Assembly (NCBI GenBank): GCA_023252065.1
Contig: JAHEXO010000087.1
Span: 1 to 7,658 of the forward strand
From: Nocardioides sp.
GTDB lineage: Bacteria > Actinomycetota > Actinomycetes > Propionibacteriales > Nocardioidaceae
Length of the DNA stretch: 7,658 nt
Direction of reading: 5' to 3'
Shown here: positions 1-6,371 of the stretch, one piece after another
How the letters are laid out: every line of letters begins with the position of its first letter
Numbering within the stretch: position 1 is the stretch's first letter
Notes under the pieces: generated by a model
The model's input: only the letters and a program-made list of their open reading frames with translations
The model's database searches: none
Told to the model about the DNA's origin: nothing
Program-made: the position numbers and the translations under genes

Positions 1-354
1 ATCGCGCCGGTCGTGATCCTCACCGCGTTCTCCCAGCGCGAGCTGGTGGAGCGGGCCCGTGACGCCGGCGCGATGGCCTACCTGGTCAAGCCGTTCACCC
101 GCAGCGACCTCGTGCCGGCGATCGAGATCGCCATGAGCCGGTTCGCCGAGGTGGGCGCCCTGGCCCAGGAGGTCGACGACCTGGCCGAGCAGCTGGCCAC
201 CCGCAAGGCGGTAGACCGGGCCAAGGGGATCCTCCAGAAGGAGCTCGGGCTCACCGAGCCCGACGCCTTCCGCTGGATCCAGAAGACGGCCATGGACCTA
301 CGGCGTTCGATGCGCGAGGTGGCCGAAGGCGTGGTCGAGCACGGCGTGGACTGA
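1..354 (+). CDS. pdtaR: ANTAR-domain response regulator PdtaR, 3' part (5' end outside window)
   Basis: The reading frame is open from base 1 and ends at TGA 352-354, giving 117 C-terminal residues. The first part is the end of a CheY-like receiver domain: it holds the conserved Thr in ILTAFSQRE and the conserved Lys in YLVKPF. The phosphoacceptor Asp lies upstream of the window. A short coiled linker (about fragment residues 48-65) leads into an ANTAR RNA-binding domain with the hallmark pattern RKAVDRAKGILQ, then GLTEPDAFRWIQ and a final Arg-rich helix. The segments AFSQR, LVERARDAGAMAYLVKPF and TEPDAF match, from memory, M. tuberculosis PdtaR (Rv1626) almost residue for residue. In that family, phosphorylation by the histidine kinase PdtaS lets the ANTAR domain bind paired RNA hairpins and act on termination or translation. 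No kinase gene is in the window. The identification is strong; RNA targets in this organism are unknown. Confidence 0.93.
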   Translation: MAPVVILTAFSQRELVERARDAGAMAYLVKPFTRSDLVPAIEIAMSRFAEVGALAQEVDDLAEQLATRKAVDRAKGILQKELGLTEPDAFRWIQKTAMDLRRSMREVAEGVVEHGVD

Positions 355-383
355 GTCTGCTCGGATCACCTCCGTGGGGCGCG

Positions 384-403
384 GCAACCACAGGGAAGGT
401 TGC
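384..403. other. Inverted repeat after pdtaR, possible weak terminator or operator
   Basis: GCAACC (384-389) and GGTTGC (398-403) are perfect complements separated by 8 nt. The repeat starts 30 nt after the pdtaR stop codon. No T-run follows, so a classical intrinsic terminator is not supported. It could stabilise the pdtaR 3' end, or be a protein-binding site near the importer promoter. A 6-bp match can occur by chance. Confidence 0.25.
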
Positions 404-410
404 AAAGTCG

Positions 411-507
411 CATACTTGCGGTGTCGAGGGGCGAGACCGACCCCTCGGAGATGCTAGGTTCCCCGGCATCTCGACTAACGCCGTACGCCGTACGGCCGTT
501 CCCTGAC
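411..507 (+). promoter_or_regulatory. Candidate promoter and structured 5' leader of the liv operon
   Basis: CATACT (411-416) matches TATAAT at four of six positions and would start transcription near 423; no convincing -35 is visible. TAGGTT (455-460, TANNNT form) is an alternative that would give a leader of about 50 nt. Downstream of the first candidate are back-to-back inverted repeats: CGAGGGG/CCCCTCG (425-431 and 441-447, 9-nt loop) and GAGATGC/GCATCTC (448-454 and 466-472, 11-nt loop). A third hairpin (480-496) follows, then the livJ Shine-Dalgarno (508-512). The pairings are read directly from the sequence. Both promoters and any regulatory role are inference. Confidence 0.4.
480..496. 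promoter_or_regulatory. GCCGTAC direct repeat and GCCGTACGGC palindrome upstream of livJ
   Basis: GCCGTAC occurs twice in tandem (480-486, 487-493). The second copy is the left part of a perfect 10-bp palindrome, GCCGTACGGC (487-496). As RNA, 480-486 can pair with 490-496 to give a 7-bp stem with a GCC loop, 11 nt before the SD. As DNA, the arrangement resembles a half-site plus a full site for a dimeric regulator. Which of the two applies, if either, cannot be told from sequence alone. Confidence 0.4.
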
Positions 508-518
508 GGAGGAAACAC

Positions 519-1664
519 GTGGCTCTCAGGCCCAACCTGCGAATCTTCGCCGCGCTCGCAGCGGCAGGACTCGCGCTGACCGCATGCGGCAGCAGCAACA
601 GCAGCAGCAGCACCACCGCCAGTGGCGGTGCGGGCTGCGGCAAGAACCTCGCCTTCCTCGGTGCGACCACCGGTTCTTCCGGCGCACTCGGCCTGAACAT
701 GGTCGGTGGCATCAAGCTGGCCCTGGCCGACTACACCAAGGCCAACCCGAACTGCAAGATCGGTGTGAAGGTGTTCGACTCCCAGGGCGACCCCACGAAG
801 GCCACGCCCCTGGCCACGCAGATCGTGGGCGACACCTCGATCATCGGTCTGGTCGGCCCGGGATTCTCCGGAGAGTCCCTGGCCACCGGCAAGACCTTCG
901 CAGCAGCCGGCCTGCCCTCGATCTCGCCGTCGGCCACCAACGTGACGATCACCCAGCAGGGGTGGCCCACGTGGCACCGCGTCATCGGCAACGACTCCGC
1001 GCAGGGCGCCGCCGCTGCCTCCTTCCTCCTCAACACCGCCAAGGCCAACAAGGTCTTCGTGATCAACGACGGCGAGGCCTACGGCCAGGGCCTCGCGAGC
1101 TTCGTCACCAAGGGCCTCGGGTCGAAGGCCACGGGCAAGGACACGGTCCAGGTCGGCCAGACCGACTTCTCCGCGACGGTGACCAAGGTCGACAGCTCTG
1201 GTGCTGACGCCGTGTTCTTCGGTGGCTACTACACCGAGGCCGGTCTGCTGGTCAAGCAGCTGCGCCAGGCCGGCTACAAGGGCCTGTTCATGTCCGGCGA
1301 CGGCGCGGAGGACCCGAACTTCGTCAAGGTCGCCGGTCCGCAGGCGGCCAACGGCGCGATCCTCACTGCTCCGGCAGGCCCGGCTCCGGCCAGCTTCGAC
1401 GCCAAGTACCAGGCAGCCATCGGCAGCCCGTCCGGTCTGTACTCCACGCAGTCCTTCGACGCGACCAACATCTTCCTGGCGGCGCTCAAGGCCGGGAAGT
1501 CGAGCTCTGCCGACATCAACACGTTCATCGGCGCCTACACCGGCACCGGCGTGAGCGGCCCGATCGCCTTCGACGCGCACGGCGACATCAAGCAGTCGAC
1601 GATCTACGCCTACAAGGTCGCGAACGGGAAGCTCGACACGGCCAACCCGACGCCGATCCAGTGA
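519..1664 (+). CDS. livJ: Branched-chain/polar amino acid-type ABC transporter, substrate-binding lipoprotein
   Basis: 381 residues with a GTG start, chosen because GGAGG (508-512) lies 6 nt upstream and the reading gives a complete lipoprotein signal: basic n-region (RPNLR), hydrophobic segment 9-22 and lipobox LTAC with Cys23 as lipidation site. A Ser/Thr/Gly linker (about 24-41) tethers the domain to the membrane. The rest is a type I periplasmic-binding fold of the Peripla_BP_6/LivJ family: GATTGSSGALG near the start, FDSQGDPTKA (about 86-95), VGPGFSGES (about 112-120) and ISPSATN (about 134-140) as probable ligand-site loops, then NDGEAYGQG and the second lobe with FFGGYYTEAG. Length is usual for the family. 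The four genes behind it encode the matching permeases and ATPases. The family also contains binders of urea, short amides and aromatic compounds, so the substrate is not fixed by this sequence; the gene symbol states family, not proven substrate. Confidence 0.9.
   Translation: MALRPNLRIFAALAAAGLALTACGSSNSSSSTTASGGAGCGKNLAFLGATTGSSGALGLNMVGGIKLALADYTKANPNCKIGVKVFDSQGDPTKATPLATQIVGDTSIIGLVGPGFSGESLATGKTFAAAGLPSISPSATNVTITQQGWPTWHRVIGNDSAQGAAAASFLLNTAKANKVFVINDGEAYGQGLASFVTKGLGSKATGKDTVQVGQTDFSATVTKVDSSGADAVFFGGYYTEAGLLVKQLRQAGYKGLFMSGDGAEDPNFVKVAGPQAANGAILTAPAGPAPASFDAKYQAAIGSPSGLYSTQSFDATNIFLAALKAGKSSSADINTFIGAYTGTGVSGPIAFDAHGDIKQSTIYAYKVANGKLDTANPTPIQ
591..630 (+). repeat. AGC codon run and small hairpin in the livJ lipoprotein linker
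   Basis: Codons 25-31 of livJ (591-611) are AGC AGC AAC AGC AGC AGC AGC, a near-perfect trinucleotide repeat encoding the Ser-rich tether after the lipidated Cys. It is followed by CACCGCC (614-620) and GGCGGTG (624-630), which form a perfect 7-bp stem with an AGT loop inside the coding region. Use of one Ser codon in a row points to slippage rather than random codon choice. Linker length could vary between strains without frame loss. Confidence 0.6.
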
Positions 1665-1685
1665 TCCTGTCCGACTAGGACTGCA

Positions 1686-1729
1686 CGCGGCGGCTGCGGC
1701 CGGGCTCATCCCCGGCCGCAGCCGCCGCG
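1686..1729 (+). other. Perfect 19-bp GC-rich stem-loop between livJ and livH
   Basis: Left arm 1686-1704 and right arm 1711-1729 are exact reverse complements, with the 6-nt loop CTCATC (1705-1710). It begins 22 nt after the livJ stop and ends 9 nt before the livH SD (GAAGGGA, 1739-1745). There is no T-tract. The position fits a partial terminator or a 3'-end stabiliser that keeps livJ mRNA more abundant than permease mRNA. This is well known for binding-protein-dependent importers such as E. coli malE-malF. The structure is seen; the role is inferred. Confidence 0.75.
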
Positions 1730-1750
1730 CAGAGCCGTGAAGGGACCACC

Positions 1751-2752
1751 GTGGACTTCGCGTTCTTCTTCCATAGCTTCGCCGAGCTGACCATCACCGG
1801 TCTGGCGCTGGGCGCCATCTACGGGCTCGTCGCGCTCGGCTACACGATGGTGTACGGCGTCCTGCAGCTGATCAACTTCGCCCACTCCGAGGTCTTCATG
1901 TTCGGGACCTTCGCGGTGGCGTGGACCGTGGTGTTCCTCCACGGCACCGGCCAGACCGACCAGGGCCTGGCTGCCACCAGTGGCCTCCTGGTGCTGTGTC
2001 TGGTCGCGGCGGTGGTCACCTCCGCGCTGATCGCCCTGCTGATCGAGCGGCTCGCCTACCGGCCCTTGATCAAGAAGGGCGCGCCGAAGCTCATCATCTT
2101 GATCTCCGCGATCGGCGCGTCGTTCTCCTTGGCCGAGATCATGGGACTCCGTGACCGGATCGCCGGGTGGTTCGGCCTGGAGTCCACGCTCGCGAACTAC
2201 GTCGCTCAGGCGCGCAACGTCTACTCCGTCCCGATCACGATCGACCCGCACAGCGTCTTCAAGATCGGCAACTACGGCGTCACCGACATCGACATCCTGG
2301 TGATCGCCTCCGCGGTGCTGATGATGGTCGGCCTCGACACCTTCGTCCGCCGGACCCGCCTGGGTCGCGGCATCCGGTCGGTCGCCCAGGATCCCGAGGC
2401 CGCGGCCCTGATGGGCGTCAACTCGACCCGGGTCATCCGGTCGACGTTCCTGATCGGTGGGGTGATGGCCGGTGCTGCGGCCACCCTCTACATGATCCGG
2501 ATCGGGACCACCCGGCAGGACGCCGGCTTCCTCCTGGGCGTCAAGGCCTTCACCGCCGCGGTCATGGGCGGCATCGGCAACCTTCGCGGCGCCTTGCTCG
2601 GTGGCCTGGTCCTCGGGGTCGCCGAGAACTGGGGCGCCGCCCTGTTCGGCAACCAGTGGAGGGACGTCGTCGCCTTCGTGCTGCTGGTCCTGATCCTGCT
2701 GGTCCGGCCCACCGGCATCTTGGGTGAGTCCCTCGGCAAGGCACGCGCATGA
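1751..2752 (+). CDS. livH: Branched-chain amino acid-type ABC transporter permease LivH
   Basis: 333 residues, an integral membrane protein forming half of the translocation channel. The GTG start is chosen because GAAGGGA (1739-1745) is 5 nt upstream and the family N-terminus follows directly: LGAIYGLVALGYTMVYGV, then LINFAHSEVFMFG (families usually have AHGE; here Ser). Hydrophobic segments recur along the chain, about eight in all. The cytoplasmic coupling loop that contacts the ATPase is SVAQDPEAAALMGVN (about 210-224), an EAA-like motif. KAFTAAVMGGIGNLRGALLGG (about 263-283) is the conserved late segment of LivH/BPD_transp_2 proteins. Its stop codon overlaps the livM start in ATGA. The 19-bp stem-loop upstream probably lowers expression relative to livJ. 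Family assignment is secure; substrate is not. Confidence 0.92.
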   Translation: MDFAFFFHSFAELTITGLALGAIYGLVALGYTMVYGVLQLINFAHSEVFMFGTFAVAWTVVFLHGTGQTDQGLAATSGLLVLCLVAAVVTSALIALLIERLAYRPLIKKGAPKLIILISAIGASFSLAEIMGLRDRIAGWFGLESTLANYVAQARNVYSVPITIDPHSVFKIGNYGVTDIDILVIASAVLMMVGLDTFVRRTRLGRGIRSVAQDPEAAALMGVNSTRVIRSTFLIGGVMAGAAATLYMIRIGTTRQDAGFLLGVKAFTAAVMGGIGNLRGALLGGLVLGVAENWGAALFGNQWRDVVAFVLLVLILLVRPTGILGESLGKARA

Positions 2753-3936
2753 GCACCTCTGAGATCCCGGCCAAGCCGACACGCTCCCAAGGCCCGCGCC
2801 GGTTCGAGCTACCGTCGTTCCTCCGGACCCGTGGTGCTCGCCTGACGATGATCGTCGTCGGGATCCTGCTCGCCTACGCCCTGCCGATCATCCGGCCGCC
2901 GGTGCTGACCACGACCGGCTCCGACTTCGGCGGCGTGATGGTCGAAGCGGCGTCCTACGCCCTGGTCGCGGTCGGCCTCAACATCGTGATCGGCTACGCG
3001 GGCCTGCTCGACCTCGGCTACGTCGGCTTCTACGCAGTCGGCGCCTACACCACGGGCGTCCTCACCTCGCAGCACTGGCACTGGCCGTTCTTCCTGGCGC
3101 TGCCCCTGGCGATCGCGGTCACCATGCTGACCGGCGTGATCCTGGGGGCGCCCACCCTGCGGGTGCGCGGCGACTACCTGGCGATCGTGACACTCGGCTT
3201 CGGCGAGATCATCCGGATCACCATCAACAACACCAACTGGCTGGGCGGGCCGCAAGGCATCAAGGACATCCCGTCTCCACCGAGCCTCGGGCCCAACCCG
3301 CTCGGTAGGCCCGACCTGGCGGGCCTGTTCCAGATCCCGCACCTGCAGTGGAACGGATTGATCCCGAGCATCGACAACACGCACAAGACGCCGTTCCTCG
3401 TCTTCGGGGTGCTCGACGCGATCCCCTACTACTGGCTGCTGCTGACGGTGCTCCTGATCGTGCTGTTCGCGGATTTCCTGGTCAAGGAGAGCCGGGTCGG
3501 GCGCGCCTGGGAGGCCACCCGAGAGGACGAGGAAGCCGCCGAGCTGATGGGAGTTCCGACGTTCCGCTACAAGCTCCTGGCCTTCTCGATGGGCGCGGCC
3601 ATCGGCGGTCTCGCCGGCTCGATGTTGGCCTCGGGGCAGGGCGGTTACATCAACCCCACGAGCTTCCTGATCCTGCTGTCGATGCTGTTCGTGGCCGCAG
3701 TGATCATCGGGGGCGCGGGCAACCGCTGGGGCGCGGTCCTCGGTGGCTTCCTCGTCGCCTACCTGCCCGAGCGCTTCCGTGCGTTGAGCGACTGGAGGCT
3801 GCTGATCTTTGGGGTGAGCCTGATGTTGATCGTCTACTTCCGTCCCCAGGGACTGCTGCCTCCGCGGCGTACCCGGCGGGCGCTCCAGGCCCGGGCCGAG
3901 ATCGAGGACCTGGAAGGGGAAGCAGTCGATGTCTGA
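2749..3936 (+). CDS. livM: Branched-chain amino acid-type ABC transporter permease LivM
   Basis: 395 residues, the second channel subunit. The ATG lies within ATGA shared with the livH stop; only a weak AAGG (2738-2741) precedes it, so translation is probably coupled to livH. A basic cytoplasmic tail of about 30 residues ([15 protein letters not shown]) comes before the first membrane segment (about 32-47). The diagnostic LivM motif [20 protein letters not shown] (about 67-86) is followed by [11 protein letters not shown]. An extramembrane stretch at about 165-220 ([10 protein letters not shown] to DNTHKTPF) is typical of the larger LivM proteins. The ATPase-coupling EAA-like loop is [20 protein letters not shown] (about 250-269). 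The C-terminus ends in a charged cytoplasmic tail containing [14 protein letters not shown]. It overlaps livG by 8 nt. Confidence 0.92.
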   Translation: MSTSEIPAKPTRSQGPRRFELPSFLRTRGARLTMIVVGILLAYALPIIRPPVLTTTGSDFGGVMVEAASYALVAVGLNIVIGYAGLLDLGYVGFYAVGAYTTGVLTSQHWHWPFFLALPLAIAVTMLTGVILGAPTLRVRGDYLAIVTLGFGEIIRITINNTNWLGGPQGIKDIPSPPSLGPNPLGRPDLAGLFQIPHLQWNGLIPSIDNTHKTPFLVFGVLDAIPYYWLLLTVLLIVLFADFLVKESRVGRAWEATREDEEAAELMGVPTFRYKLLAFSMGAAIGGLAGSMLASGQGGYINPTSFLILLSMLFVAAVIIGGAGNRWGAVLGGFLVAYLPERFRALSDWRLLIFGVSLMLIVYFRPQGLLPPRRTRRALQARAEIEDLEGEAVDV

Positions 3937-4741
3937 GCCGACTCCCTTGACCACCGGCGACGGCCGCAAGGCCATCCTCGAGCTCGATGACGTGAGCATC
4001 AGGTTCGGCGGTGTCGCCGCGCTCGACTCGGTGTCCTTCGACATCAAGCAAGGAGAGATCCTCGGGTTGATCGGCCCCAACGGCGCCGGCAAGACCACCT
4101 GCTTCAACGTGATGACCGGCGTCTACCAGGCGACCAGCGGCTCAGTCAGGTTCGACGGACAAGAGCTGGCGGGCCGCAAGCGCCACGACATCACCAAGCT
4201 CGGCATCGCCCGCACGTTCCAGAACATCCGGCTGTTCAAGTCCATGACAGCGCTGGAGAACGTCATGGTCGGTGCCGACGCGCGGAGCAAGGTCGGGCTC
4301 CTCAACGCGCTGTTCCGCACGCCGCTGCACCGCCGTACGGAGGCCGAGGCGGAGAAGGAAGCCTTCGAGCTGCTCGACTTCGTCGGAGTCAGCGGCCGGG
4401 CCGACGAGCTGGCCGAGAACCTCTCCTACGGCGACCAGCGGCGTCTCGAGATCGCCCGGGCGATGGCCACCAAGCCGCAGCTGTTGTGCCTCGATGAGCC
4501 CGCGGCGGGCTTCAACCCCGCGGAGAAACAGCGGCTGATGGACCTGATCCGCAAGGTGCGCGACGAGGGCTACACCGTGCTGCTGATCGAGCACGACATG
4601 CGTCTGGTCATGGGTGTCACCGACCGGATCGTCGTACTGGAGTTCGGCCGCAAGATCGCGGAGGGCACGCCCGCCGAGATCCGCGACAACCCGGCCGTGA
4701 TCGCCGCCTACCTGGGAGTGGACGAAGACGATGCTTCTTGA
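3929..4741 (+). CDS. livG: Branched-chain amino acid-type ABC transporter ATPase LivG
   Basis: 270 residues, a cytoplasmic ATPase that energises LivH/LivM. The ATG is preceded by a strong purine stretch GGAAGGGGA (3912-3920) inside livM. Visible motifs: Walker A GPNGAGKT (49-56), Q-loop Gln98 in [12 protein letters not shown] signature LSYGDQ (165-170), Walker B LLCLDEP (185-191, Glu190 catalytic), D-loop region AAGFNP, and H-loop His222 in [15 protein letters not shown] and [10 protein letters not shown] are characteristic of LivG rather than LivF. The signature has Tyr and Asp where the general consensus is LSGGQ; LivG proteins commonly deviate here (LAYGQQ), so this is expected to be active. 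It overlaps livF by 11 nt, implying coupled translation. Confidence 0.93.
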   Translation: MSEPTPLTTGDGRKAILELDDVSIRFGGVAALDSVSFDIKQGEILGLIGPNGAGKTTCFNVMTGVYQATSGSVRFDGQELAGRKRHDITKLGIARTFQNIRLFKSMTALENVMVGADARSKVGLLNALFRTPLHRRTEAEAEKEAFELLDFVGVSGRADELAENLSYGDQRRLEIARAMATKPQLLCLDEPAAGFNPAEKQRLMDLIRKVRDEGYTVLLIEHDMRLVMGVTDRIVVLEFGRKIAEGTPAEIRDNPAVIAAYLGVDEDDAS

Positions 4742-5450
4742 GGTGGAGGGCCTGTGCGTCAACTACGGCCACATCGAGGCGATCCGCGACATCAGCTTCG
4801 GTGTCGAGGAAGGTCAGATCACCACGCTGATCGGCGCCAACGGGGCCGGCAAGACCACCACGCTCAAGACCGTCTCCGGGCTGCGCAAGGTCCGCCAGGG
4901 CAAGGTCGTCTTCGACGGCAAGGACATCACGCACGTCCCGTCCTACGAGCGGGTCAAGCAGGGCATCAGCCAGTCGCCCGAGGGCCGTGGCTGCTTCCCC
5001 GGCATGACCGTCCGGGAGAACCTCGACATGGGCGCCTACGTCCGCAAGGACCGCAAGAGCCAGGCCTTCCGCGACGATCTCGAACGCGTCTTCCAGCTGT
5101 TCCCGCGGCTCGAGGAGCGGGTCAACCAGCCGGCCGGCACCCTGTCCGGCGGTGAGCAGCAGATGCTGGCGATCGGGCGCGCGCTGATGGCGCGCCCCCG
5201 GCTGGTGCTGCTCGACGAGCCCTCGATGGGGCTTGCTCCACGGCTGATCCAGCAGATCTTCTCCATCATCAAGGAGATCAACGCCCAGGGCACCACCGTC
5301 CTCCTGGTCGAGCAGAACGCCGCGCAGGCGCTGCGGGTGGCCAACGAGGCGCACGTGCTCGAGACCGGTGAGATCGTCCGGTCGGGGACGGGCGCCGAGC
5401 TCTCCGGCGACGCGTCGGTCCGCGCGGCGTACCTCGGCGGAGACCTGTAA
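4731..5450 (+). CDS. livF: Branched-chain amino acid-type ABC transporter ATPase LivF
   Basis: 239 residues, partner ATPase of LivG. The ATG sits inside the livG end; GGGAG (4714-4718) is 12 nt upstream, a rather long spacing, so coupling to livG translation is likely. Motifs: Walker A GANGAGKT (35-42), Q-loop Gln81 followed by the LivF-typical SPEGRGCFPGMTVRENL, signature LSGGEQ (138-143), Walker B LVLLDEP (158-164, Glu163) and SMGLAP. The H-loop position is Gln195 in LVEQNA in place of His; this is a known trait of LivF proteins and would give two unequal ATP sites in a LivG-LivF dimer. It is the last gene of the importer operon, with TAA at 5448-5450. Confidence 0.93.
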   Translation: MLLEVEGLCVNYGHIEAIRDISFGVEEGQITTLIGANGAGKTTTLKTVSGLRKVRQGKVVFDGKDITHVPSYERVKQGISQSPEGRGCFPGMTVRENLDMGAYVRKDRKSQAFRDDLERVFQLFPRLEERVNQPAGTLSGGEQQMLAIGRALMARPRLVLLDEPSMGLAPRLIQQIFSIIKEINAQGTTVLLVEQNAAQALRVANEAHVLETGEIVRSGTGAELSGDASVRAAYLGGDL

Positions 5451-5475
5451 CCGGCTCGCCGTACCTCCCGCCACA

Positions 5476-5489
5476 CCGGCCCCAGCCGG
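5476..5489. terminator. Weak hairpin in the livF/DUF554 convergent spacer
   Basis: CCGGC (5476-5480) and GCCGG (5485-5489) form a 5-bp stem with a 4-nt loop, nested between GCTCG (5454-5458) and CGAGC (5499-5503). The 73-nt spacer separates convergent genes, where a bidirectional terminator is expected. No T-run is present on either strand, so the call rests mainly on position. Confidence 0.25.
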
Positions 5490-5523
5490 GGATCCCGACG
5501 AGCGCGCCGCCCCCGCCACCCGG

Positions 5524-6270
5524 TCAACGGAAGGCGGCGACCAGCTCGACGAGCAGAGGGGCGACCACCAGCCCGGGGAGCAGGTCGGCGACCGCGATCT
5601 CGCGGATGCGGAGGAGCCGCAGGGCGACCCCGACGAGCATCAGCCCACCGCTGGCGGTGATGGCGGCCAGCGCAGCGTCGGAGAGCACGTCACCGAGGGC
5701 GGCACCGAGGAGCGTGATCGACCCCTGCACCACCAGCACGGTGAGCGCCGCCGCCGAGACACCCCAGCCGAACGACGCCGCGAACGCCACCGCCGCGAAG
5801 CCGTCGAGCGTGGCCTTGAGGTAGAGCTGGTCGGCGCCGTGCCCGAGCCCGTCGGACAGCGAGCCCAGGATGGTCAACGGGCCGGTGCAGAAGACCAACG
5901 ACGCGGTCACGAACCCCTCGATGAAGCGGGCCCGCTCCGCAGAGTCCGACGAGCGTGCGAAACGGCGTTGCAGCGCGCCACCCAGCGACTCCACACGCTG
6001 CTCGAGCCGCAGCAGCGAGCCGATGATCCCGCCGATGACCAGCGAGCCCAGCACGATCAGCAACGGCGCATGCGGACCGACCGCGGCCGCGAACGCGGGA
6101 TCGGTCACCGCGATCGCCGAGAGCCCCGCGATCAGCAGGGTCACCAGGCCGAGCGCATCGGTCACCAGGTCGCGCGTGCGGCTGGCCAGACGGTTGCCCG
6201 CCAGCGCCCCCACGGCCGACCCGATCAGCACCGTGGCGACGTTGACCGCGGTGCCGCTGCCGATGATCAC
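5524..6270 (-). CDS. DUF554 family integral membrane protein
   Basis: 248 residues on the minus strand. The GTG start (complement of 6268-6270) is preferred because AGGAG lies 4 nt upstream and the protein then begins at the family N-terminus, IIGSGTAVNVATVLIGSAVG. An in-frame ATG at 6324 would add 18 residues but has only a C-rich stretch before it. The chain is almost wholly hydrophobic with about seven membrane segments. Family landmarks: glycine-rich first helix, LGLVTLLIAGLSAI, LGSLVIGGIIGSLLRLEQRVESLG (about 74-97), FVTASLVFCTGPLTILGS (120-137), then DG and KATLDGFAAVAFAASFGWGV, and a late RIREIAVADLLPGLVVAPLL. DUF554 proteins (YdfK/YqgA type) have no established substrate; transport is a guess. 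It is convergent with livF and divergent from the GNAT gene. Confidence 0.88.
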   Translation of the reverse strand: MIIGSGTAVNVATVLIGSAVGALAGNRLASRTRDLVTDALGLVTLLIAGLSAIAVTDPAFAAAVGPHAPLLIVLGSLVIGGIIGSLLRLEQRVESLGGALQRRFARSSDSAERARFIEGFVTASLVFCTGPLTILGSLSDGLGHGADQLYLKATLDGFAAVAFAASFGWGVSAAALTVLVVQGSITLLGAALGDVLSDAALAAITASGGLMLVGVALRLLRIREIAVADLLPGLVVAPLLVELVAAFR

Positions 6271-6371
6271 GGGACTCCTGGGGACAAGTCGGGGTGTGTG
6301 AGCGTAGTCTGCCGTCTGCGACATCGACGGGGGGACCGGGATGTCGCTTCCTTCGTGACGGAGGTCGACAG
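6271..6371. promoter_or_regulatory. Divergent promoter region with 8-bp inverted repeat
   Basis: This 101-nt spacer must serve both the minus-strand DUF554 gene and the plus-strand GNAT gene. On + the best candidate is GGGACA (6281-6286), 18-nt spacer, TAGTCT (6305-6310). On - a TACGCT -10 (complement of 6301-6306) shares the TA bases with it, so the two promoters would compete. GCGACATC (6318-6325) and GATGTCGC (6340-6347) are perfect 8-bp arms around a 14-nt G-rich loop, placed just at the predicted + start site. It could be an operator or a 5' hairpin in the GNAT mRNA. The bases are seen; promoter function is inferred. Confidence 0.4.

Noticed and set aside
425..472. Tandem leader hairpins as a canonical ANTAR target
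   Set aside because: Loops are 9 and 11 nt. Extending the first stem past a bulge gives loop GAGACC, which lacks A1 and G4. A non-canonical target cannot be excluded, but the known motif is absent.
366..1709. Long minus-strand open frame (447 codons) opposite livJ
   Set aside because: It is antisense to a clear binding-protein gene, rich in Arg/Gly/Asp/Val with no recognisable fold. Such frames are usual on the opposite strand of high-GC genes. The frames at 1706-2782, 2809-4107 and 4617-5519 are rejected likewise.
1686..1729. Hexaloop hairpin as an ANTAR (PdtaR) binding target
   Set aside because: ANTAR targets are paired hairpins whose six-base loops have A at position 1 and G at position 4. 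This loop is CTCATC, and no second hexaloop hairpin is adjacent.
6271..6324. ATG at 6324 (minus) as the DUF554 start
   Set aside because: The added 18 residues are polar and outside the family, and the bases before it are C-rich. GTG 6270 has AGGAG and begins at the family N-terminus.
6294..6371. Upstream ATG (6294) as GNAT start
   Set aside because: No SD precedes it, the extra 26 residues are not GNAT-like, and ATG 6372 has GGAGG at 7-nt spacing.
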